A stretch of DNA of 61,309 nucleotides from Clostridia bacterium (GTDB lineage Bacteria; Bacillota; Clostridia; Christensenellales; Borkfalkiaceae), in the NCBI GenBank assembly GCA_900767885.1, contig CAAGAU010000046.1, positions 1 to 61,309 on the forward strand, in the 5' to 3' direction. The notes beneath the pieces are model-generated. The model was not told where the DNA came from, did not search any database, and saw nothing but the letters and a program-made list of their open reading frames with translations. Positions 56,243-61,309 of this stretch are shown here, one piece after another (within the stretch, counting starts at the first letter, position 1; each line of letters opens with the position of its first letter). Both the position numbers and the translations under genes were made by a program.

Positions 56243-56272
56243 TTTGTAACACAATTATTCGGTTTTGTAACA
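56243..56272. promoter_or_regulatory. Paired AraC-type operator upstream of GH130
   Basis: TTTGTAACA occurs at 56243-56251 and again at 56264-56272, exactly 21 bp apart, two helical turns. The flank between them ends ATTCGGT. The same arrangement precedes the lipoprotein gene at 61002. Direct repeats with this spacing are typical of AraC-family activators. Confidence 0.7.
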
Positions 56273-56320
56273 TTTTAGCGGTTTCTTATCGTATGACGAT
56301 ATAAATTATCGTTGAAAACA

Positions 56321-56361
56321 CTAAAAAACACCCCGACGACCGCTTGGCCTGTCGAGGTGTG
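56321..56361 (-). terminator. Terminator of the 1373-residue DUF4838 gene
   Basis: Minus-strand stem ACACCTCGAC...GGCC with its complement ending GGGGTGT, followed by TTTTTTAG. It separates this transcript from the GH130 promoter. Confidence 0.8.
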
Positions 56362-56391
56362 ATTCGGTAAGAGTATTCAGGTTTTTAATCG

Positions 56392-59300
56392 TTACGCCAG
56401 ATTATCTATCGAGCCGTCTACAAGTTTCCATCTACCGTTAGGATAGATAATGGACGGGCGTTTATCCCAAACGTATGCCTGCCCTTCTGCAAACCCGGTT
56501 ATATTTACCGATTTGGCGTCCGTTATCATTGCGGAAATGCTGTCGGTTTCGCCGTTTGCGAGCGTTACGAAAGAATTAAACACGTAATACTTCATATACC
56601 TTACGGCTATCCCCTCGCGCATAACTCTCTTTTTATATTCGGTTTTCGTTTTTTCCGTCGCGCCCGAATTTTCTATTGCGGTAAGTGCCGACTTTATATA
56701 GCCGTACCAGGTATCGAATTCGTTTTCATCCCAGTACGATTTTACCGCAACGCCCTCTCTTATAACGTGAATACCTACGGCGTCCTCTCCGTTATTTGCC
56801 TTAGTCGATAAATCGGAAACCTTTTTATATCTTGCCTTCTCGGAAGTAAGCAGACTATAAATATACTCTCCGCCCGTTCCGTAATACGCACTACAAAAGT
56901 TTTTTACAAGCGCGTCCACGTTTTCGTTTACGTTTCTCGCAAGTTTGCCTTTAAGGTAAATTTTAAGCGCGGTAAAGTCCGTACCGTAATTACCCCCTAC
57001 CATTCCGAGGTCTATAAGTCGATTAACTCCGTTTTCCGCCATCAATTTATACTTCGATTGCATATTCGTTATCGTGTCGAGCATTACGAAGTAATTGTCG
57101 AAATATTCCGAATAATTCCAATAATACACTTCGCCGCCGAGTGCTTTCCATTTGGAAAGTTGTTCGGTAAAATGCGCGTTGGTAAGATGATACTTATAGT
57201 TTGGCGTAGTATCGTCGGCAGCGCGATACATATTAGACTCGATAGGAGCAAACATAACGCTTAAACTTATTTCGTCGCCATTGTAAAACTTCAGATCGGC
57301 GTGATAATCGGGCGCGTCGCACACCAGGTTGTACGCTATAAGGCAAAGTTTTATTTGCCTGCCGAAATTATAATCTTTGTCGAGACATTTGGCGACTCTA
57401 TTCATAAATATAACGTATTCCGCAGAACGCGTACCGTATTCTGCCACCGTCCTTATCGTCGCATCCGAATTTGACCAGACTCTTTCGTCGGGCGGTCCGA
57501 AAACGTAAACGGGTTTTATATTTTGCCCCGCCTCGTCCGCGTCGACCTGCGCCTTTATTTTATCGGCAACGACCTTTGCCATAGCGTCGCCGCCCGTAGT
57601 TAAGTCAAGAGTGGTTACGGTGCTTTTCTCACCGTTTTCGTAGCAAGCGACGGTATACCATTCGGGATGAGCCGTACCGTATTCGCTTTGCGGAACGTAA
57701 TCGAGGAAACTATGCCAAGAGCCGCCTATCTGTTGCCAACTGTCTACGAAACCGAGTCTGCGTTGATAATCGTAATTAGGATTGACCTCTCCTTCCTTGA
57801 TGTAAGTAAGCGGTCCGTCGTAAGCAAGGTTGTAGTCGATGGACGGATTAAACGTTTCTTCTCGTATTTCTTCGTAGTAAAGGTCGCCCGCATCGGAGAA
57901 AGTGTAAACGGTATCGGCATATATTTCAAGATTATATCTTTGTTTTAACAAACCGTAAAGCGCGTTAAGCGTACCGTAGCCCGTCTTTCCGTATAAATAC
58001 ACGTTTCCGTTGCGTTTGGCTATTTTATAGCCCGTATCGGTGGTAAGTCCGCTATAATCCCCGTCCGAAAAAGCATTGCCTATTACGATGTAATAAACGG
58101 AGGACGAGAGCATGCTCTCGTCCGTTATATATTCGACTCCGTCTATATTTGCAATTTCTCCAAGCCACTTTTTCGCCTCTTTAACCGCGTAGTAATTTAT
58201 TATCGCATCTTCCGTCCTGTCGGAAGTTTCGTCCTCGTATTTACTTGCCACGGCGATTTTCGTCAGTTGTTTATCAGCCTTCAAAACCCCTCGCACCTCG
58301 GTGAACCAACAATCACCGGTCGGTCCAAAAATACCTGCAACGCCGTACATAATCGCATTTAAAGAATAACTCGTATACCCTGACCCCAACGAGTCGGAAT
58401 AACCTTTGAAACCGTCTCCGGAAAATACGACTTTGTCATCTCTTGTCTTCGCCGTAATAGTCCAAATATTTTCATCCGTTTGCGTTAAAGTGAAATAGAG
58501 CCAACTATGAGATTCGTCGCTTGAAGAATTCCAACTATTAAACACGTAATTGCCGTTAGTTTTTATAGCAAAATTTACTTCCGTATAACCTGTCAACACC
58601 TTATTCGACAAAAACTGACCGTGCAATACTCCACCCGAATTATTATTTACTTGCCAAACCCTTTCGTATCCGCTCGGAATCTCTTCCGTAGTTTCGTTAA
58701 CCTTTATACCGTTGGCACTATAAAGTTTTTCATCTATAATATCGCCAACTATCGGTTTTGCGGGAAGTTCGCCGCGGACTTCGGTATAATAGATGTAATC
58801 GCCGACGTTAGCGACCTGCGGATAAAGCGTAAAACTACCGGCATAAAGAATCGCGTTAAGCGAATCAGCCGTATATACACCTTGTTGATAATCGGCTATC
58901 GTTGCCGGAATGTTTTCCTTTGTATAAACCGTAGCGCCGTTTTCGGCTTTCAGATTCCACGTTTTATCCGAATTTTGCGTAAGCGTTATATAAGTCCACA
59001 CTCCGCCGTTTAAAGTTTGACCGCCTGCGGAAATCGTACCCGCACTCTTCAATGCAAAACGAACCTCTTTATAAGCAGAAAGCACTTTTCCCGAAAACAT
59101 TTTTCCGTGCAAAGAAGTCCCTTCCATTTTATACTGCCATACTTTTTTGAAACCGTAAGGCACTTTTGCGTTTGCCGCAATTACGTTTTGCATCACACTG
59201 TCTTTATTATTTTCATAAAGAGTATCGGTAATAACTTCGCCCGAAACGTTGAAATGATCGTCAAACTCGGCTCTTATCTCGGTACAGTAAACGGTTAAAC

Positions 59301-60513
59301 CGTTTTCGTTGCCCACGGGCGTAATTCCGGTCGTCCTGTTGTGCCATAAAATACTGCATATATGGTTATCGCCTTTGGCATCGGTACGAACCTCTTTATC
59401 GTCGAAATCTCTCACCACAACGCCGTTGTGCGAAATATTTATATGCCATATTCCGTCTGCTTTTTTAGTAAGTTTAAACAAAAGCCAGCCGTCGAAAGAT
59501 TCTTTATCGGAACTGCCGGTATAGCCGTCTTTATCTATTACGAAATACGCAGAAGATTTTATTGCAAAACGAACTTCGGAATATTTTGAAATGGAAGCGT
59601 GCGACATTCTGCCGTGTAAATATCCGTCCGGATAAATACCGGTATTAAAATCGCTCGTTTTTTCGTAAACGTTTTCAAAACCAACAGGGACTGCCGTTGC
59701 CGATTTTGTAAACCCCGAATTGCCGCCATTCTCGTCGTGGTTATACAAACAATCTTCGACTTTATAACCGAAACAGTCGACGTAATTCGCCGTTAAAGTA
59801 AGGCTTTGCTGAGCGGTCCAGTCGGTGTTCCATGTAGTATTTTTAGAGGTTTTCCATTCGACGTATCTGTCCGCGCCGACCGACGTAGCGGGATAAGTAA
59901 TTTTATCGCCGTAATTAAATTCGGTTTGAGCAAGTTGCGTTTCGCCGTCTTTAAAAGTTACGGTCGCTTTTTCCACGATATAACTTTTCACTTGCTCTTT
60001 TACGCTGTCGGGAGCGGATAAAGCCACGTCCGTAAGCGAATAAGCCTTAGTCTGAGCGGTGTAATACTCTTTCGTTTCGCCGTTTTCTTCGTATGTAAGG
60101 TAGCCCCTCGCCACGAGTTTAAGCCCGAAACTTGCCGCTGGTATATCGTAAACGTATGCGGCAGACTCGTAATAATCGCCGTTTTCTTTACGACCGGTCG
60201 TTTCAATTTTCAAAACGTTCGCACTGCTTGCCGTAATTTCGCCGTCTATAAACGCTTCGGGCATAATTAAAACGGCGGTTTTCGCATTGGTAAGGCTATC
60301 GAATTTACTTTTGGAAATTCTCGTGGTAAACCTTACGCCTGTACCGTACTCGTCGTTTACAAGCCTTATGGCAACGCTTGAGACTTTATAATCGTCCGCC
60401 GTAAACTCTGCGGCTCTCGCGGTGGTAAAGTTGCCGACGAGCGCAACCAACGCGCAGATAAGCAAAGCCGACAACGCCGAAATAAAAGAAGTCTTTTTAA
60501 CTTTATAATTCAT
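56392..60513 (-). CDS. Large secreted DUF4838 protein with three copies of the unassigned repeat domain
   Basis: A 1373-residue exported protein with signal peptide 1-34. Residues about 38-185 form a beta domain common in gut Bacillota surface proteins (GTGVRFTTRISKSKF, AVLIMPEAFIDGE). An InlB-like unit follows (187-247). The roughly 155-residue repeat appears at about 253-416, 428-584 and 593-744, with landmarks LHGRM/LHGKM/LHGQF, EVRFAIKS, and TEIRAEF/TEVRGEL/TEVRGVL. A DUF4838 catalytic-type region fills about 750-1330 (TAHPEWYTVACYENGEK, VFGPPDERVWSN, EVYYWNYSEYFDNYFVMLD). No anchor is visible. The start is preceded by TAAGGAGAGGG, which includes the stop of the 50-residue peptide gene. 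Possibly a glycan hydrolase carrying its own binding modules. Confidence 0.8.
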   Translation of the reverse strand: MNYKVKKTSFISALSALLICALVALVGNFTTARAAEFTADDYKVSSVAIRLVNDEYGTGVRFTTRISKSKFDSLTNAKTAVLIMPEAFIDGEITASSANVLKIETTGRKENGDYYESAAYVYDIPAASFGLKLVARGYLTYEENGETKEYYTAQTKAYSLTDVALSAPDSVKEQVKSYIVEKATVTFKDGETQLAQTEFNYGDKITYPATSVGADRYVEWKTSKNTTWNTDWTAQQSLTLTANYVDCFGYKVEDCLYNHDENGGNSGFTKSATAVPVGFENVYEKTSDFNTGIYPDGYLHGRMSHASISKYSEVRFAIKSSAYFVIDKDGYTGSSDKESFDGWLLFKLTKKADGIWHINISHNGVVVRDFDDKEVRTDAKGDNHICSILWHNRTTGITPVGNENGLTVYCTEIRAEFDDHFNVSGEVITDTLYENNKDSVMQNVIAANAKVPYGFKKVWQYKMEGTSLHGKMFSGKVLSAYKEVRFALKSAGTISAGGQTLNGGVWTYITLTQNSDKTWNLKAENGATVYTKENIPATIADYQQGVYTADSLNAILYAGSFTLYPQVANVGDYIYYTEVRGELPAKPIVGDIIDEKLYSANGIKVNETTEEIPSGYERVWQVNNNSGGVLHGQFLSNKVLTGYTEVNFAIKTNGNYVFNSWNSSSDESHSWLYFTLTQTDENIWTITAKTRDDKVVFSGDGFKGYSDSLGSGYTSYSLNAIMYGVAGIFGPTGDCWFTEVRGVLKADKQLTKIAVASKYEDETSDRTEDAIINYYAVKEAKKWLGEIANIDGVEYITDESMLSSSVYYIVIGNAFSDGDYSGLTTDTGYKIAKRNGNVYLYGKTGYGTLNALYGLLKQRYNLEIYADTVYTFSDAGDLYYEEIREETFNPSIDYNLAYDGPLTYIKEGEVNPNYDYQRRLGFVDSWQQIGGSWHSFLDYVPQSEYGTAHPEWYTVACYENGEKSTVTTLDLTTGGDAMAKVVADKIKAQVDADEAGQNIKPVYVFGPPDERVWSNSDATIRTVAEYGTRSAEYVIFMNRVAKCLDKDYNFGRQIKLCLIAYNLVCDAPDYHADLKFYNGDEISLSVMFAPIESNMYRAADDTTPNYKYHLTNAHFTEQLSKWKALGGEVYYWNYSEYFDNYFVMLDTITNMQSKYKLMAENGVNRLIDLGMVGGNYGTDFTALKIYLKGKLARNVNENVDALVKNFCSAYYGTGGEYIYSLLTSEKARYKKVSDLSTKANNGEDAVGIHVIREGVAVKSYWDENEFDTWYGYIKSALTAIENSGATEKTKTEYKKRVMREGIAVRYMKYYVFNSFVTLANGETDSISAMITDAKSVNITGFAEGQAYVWDKRPSIIYPNGRWKLVDGSIDNLA

Positions 60514-60525
60514 CTTTCCCTCTCC

Positions 60526-60678
60526 TTAATCAAACGTCCAACCGTCTAAAAATTTTGCGCCGACCTCATCGGGATTATCTCCGCTTGCGGTAATTACGTC
60601 GCAGTTTGCGAATTCCACAACCCCTAAAATCGGGGGTTGGTAAATCGCTGCATTTTGTTTCTTTTCTTCCATATTCAT
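60526..60678 (-). CDS. 50-residue conserved-looking small protein with DVITASG motif
   Basis: A short frame encoding 50 residues starting MNMEEKKQNAAIYQPPILGV and ending FLDGWTFD. It has a strong ribosome site (AAGGAGGG) at ideal spacing before the ATG at 60678. Its stop TAA merges into the ribosome site of the 1373-residue gene. The central VEFANCDVITASGD resembles a widespread, unnamed class of small Clostridia proteins with a Pro-rich start, a hydrophobic stretch, and D(V/I)IT(T/A)S. I recall the class but cannot name a function. No signal peptide or membrane helix. Start at the internal ATG (60672) is also possible. Confidence 0.75.
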   Translation of the reverse strand: MNMEEKKQNAAIYQPPILGVVEFANCDVITASGDNPDEVGAKFLDGWTFD

Positions 60679-60721
60679 TTTGCCCTCCTTGGCATTTTTT
60701 CGTTATTTTATCTTATAAGCG

Positions 60722-60767
60722 GCTTGCTTTCGTTTAAAAAAACGAAAGCAACGGGGCGTACGCCCCG
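60722..60767. terminator. Tandem hairpins between the small lipoprotein and the 50-residue gene
   Basis: TTGCTTTCGTTT (60724-60735) pairs with 60740-60751. Immediately beside it the perfect palindrome CGGGGCGTACGCCCCG occupies 60752-60767. On the minus strand both form stems within the mRNA leader of the 50-residue gene, without a long T run. They could attenuate transcription or protect processed mRNA ends. Confidence 0.6.
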
Positions 60768-60789
60768 AAATTGCCGCGCTTTTTATAGG

Positions 60790-61002
60790 TTAAAATTCTA
60801 TTCCCCACCACTCGCCGTTCTCGTCGCTCTCAACTTCGTCGTTATCGCTCGACTCCGAACTTTGCGAATTGCTTTCCCCTTCCGAAGAATAGACCGACCC
60901 GTTTCCTTTCGTCCCGTCGGACGCGTTACCGCCTTTACAGGCACAAAAAATCGTCGCTAGAGTAACTACGGCGATGATAAGCATAACCATTCTTTTTGCC
61001 AT
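60790..61002 (-). CDS. Small surface lipoprotein with acidic Ser-rich linker
   Basis: A 70-residue protein. The signal MAKRMVMLIIAVVTLATIFCAC contains a lipobox FCAC (or IFC). The mature part is a Gly/Ser/Asp/Glu linker ending in ENGEWWGIEF. The ATG at 61002 has AGGTGAG upstream. It is the first gene after the operator and promoter. The very short mature chain suggests a peptide or adaptor rather than an enzyme. No family recognised. Confidence 0.7.
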   Translation of the reverse strand: MAKRMVMLIIAVVTLATIFCACKGGNASDGTKGNGSVYSSEGESNSQSSESSDNDEVESDENGEWWGIEF

Positions 61003-61025
61003 TTCATCTCACCTTTTCGCTTTTT

Positions 61026-61054
61026 ATTATAAACGACGGTTATCTTTAAATCTA
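61026..61054 (-). promoter_or_regulatory. Promoter of the lipoprotein/peptide/DUF4838 transcript
   Basis: On the minus strand TAGATT (61054-61049), a 17-base spacer and TATAAT (61031-61026). The -10 is perfect and the -35 poor, and the operator begins 7 bp upstream, fitting an activated promoter. Confidence 0.6.
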
Positions 61055-61060
61055 TCTTAT

Positions 61061-61090
61061 TTTGTATCATATTTAGTCGGTTTTGTAACA
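61061..61090. promoter_or_regulatory. Paired AraC-type operator upstream of the lipoprotein gene
   Basis: TTTGTATCA (61061-61069) and TTTGTAACA (61082-61090), exactly 21 bp apart. The second is preceded by AGTCGGT, almost as at 56256-56263. It is the same layout relative to the -35 as before GH130. Confidence 0.7.
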
Positions 61091-61127
61091 TTATGACGTT
61101 AAAGTCAGAAAAAAACGGCTCAAATAG

Positions 61128-61156
61128 TTTACACGCCTTTTATTTAATGTTATAAT
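61128..61156 (+). promoter_or_regulatory. Rightward promoter at the right edge
   Basis: TTTACA (61128-61133), a 17-base spacer and TATAAT (61151-61156), with start near 61163. It would transcribe a leader of about 119 bases into the gene beginning at 61282. The leader 61164-61281 holds no other structure I can support. Confidence 0.65.
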
Positions 61157-61281
61157 CTCGGCATAAAAGAAATTTTTTTAACGGAACGAGGTTTAACGGC
61201 GAATATATTTTATCTTCCGCCCCGACCGCTTCCGTCAAAGTAATTATGGGTAAAAAATAAATATAAAAGCGAGGAAATTTT

Positions 61282-61309
61282 ATGATTAAAGAATATCGTT
61301 TCAAAAACC
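61282..61309 (+). CDS. Start of a gene cut by the window edge
   Basis: GAGGAAATTT precedes ATG at 61282, followed by codons for MIKEYRFKN before the window ends. Divergent from the Locus B lipoprotein unit. Too short to identify. Confidence 0.55.

Noticed and set aside
1..61309. CRISPR arrays, prophage genes, rRNA and tRNA genes
   Set aside because: No regularly spaced direct repeats, phage structural genes or RNA-gene signatures were seen on either strand.

Overview
The window looks like a chromosomal segment from an uncultured, low-to-mid GC Gram-positive bacterium. A gut Clostridia member, perhaps Christensenellales-like, is my best guess, inferred from style only. The support is: strong AGGAGG-type ribosome sites, lipobox lipoproteins, near-consensus SigA promoters, InlB-type and MBG/Ig-like surface repeats, AraC regulators, and two CUT1 sugar ABC transporters set among glycoside hydrolases. 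No tRNA, rRNA, CRISPR array or intact transposase is visible.

Left end (1-2.7 kb): an AT-rich restriction-modification island, with a C5 cytosine methyltransferase divergent from a HindVP-type endonuclease. Their promoters interlock and carry two GRCGYC sites. Region 2.8-10.2 kb, minus strand: an operon with a truncated McrB-like AAA ATPase, a DUF2357-like zinc-ribbon protein, an ABC exporter ATPase and permease, a secreted beta-helix protein and a lipoprotein. At about 10,240 the McrB-like gene stops abruptly against the 5'-truncated end of a large MBG/InlB surface protein (to 14.3 kb). This is a sharp junction, either a rearrangement or an assembly chimera. A DUF1003 membrane protein follows.

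Locus A (15.3-32.2 kb, minus strand): a tightly packed ten-gene operon. In transcription order it encodes a secreted tyrosine-phosphatase-like protein, two secreted repeat proteins, two CUT1 permeases, a solute-binding lipoprotein with an in-frame stop, another secreted protein, a lipoprotein TIM-barrel hydrolase, a cytoplasmic DUF4838 protein and a GH78 rhamnosidase. Four of the secreted proteins share a Gly-Cys-Gly/Ser C-terminal tail that looks like a Cys-type protein-sorting signal. An AraC regulator with a leaderless-type promoter is divergent from it.

Middle (33.4-41.3 kb): a GH106-like hydrolase, a GH29 fucosidase, an unusual SGNH-hydrolase/phosphohexomutase fusion, and a second AraC regulator.

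Locus B (41.3-61.0 kb, minus strand): GH130, a solute-binding protein broken by a 2-nt deletion, two CUT1 permeases, and several large surface proteins and lipoproteins including a DUF4838 lipoprotein. A separate unit encodes a small lipoprotein, an overlooked 50-residue peptide and a 1373-residue DUF4838 protein. Both units start with the same paired operator: two TTTGTAACA-like half-sites exactly 21 bp apart, just upstream of a weak -35. A matching half-site lies before the second AraC gene, so that protein is the likely regulator. A roughly 155-residue repeat domain that I cannot assign is shared by two Locus B proteins. Together the genes suggest capture, deglycosylation and import of rhamnose-, fucose- and mannose-containing glycans.
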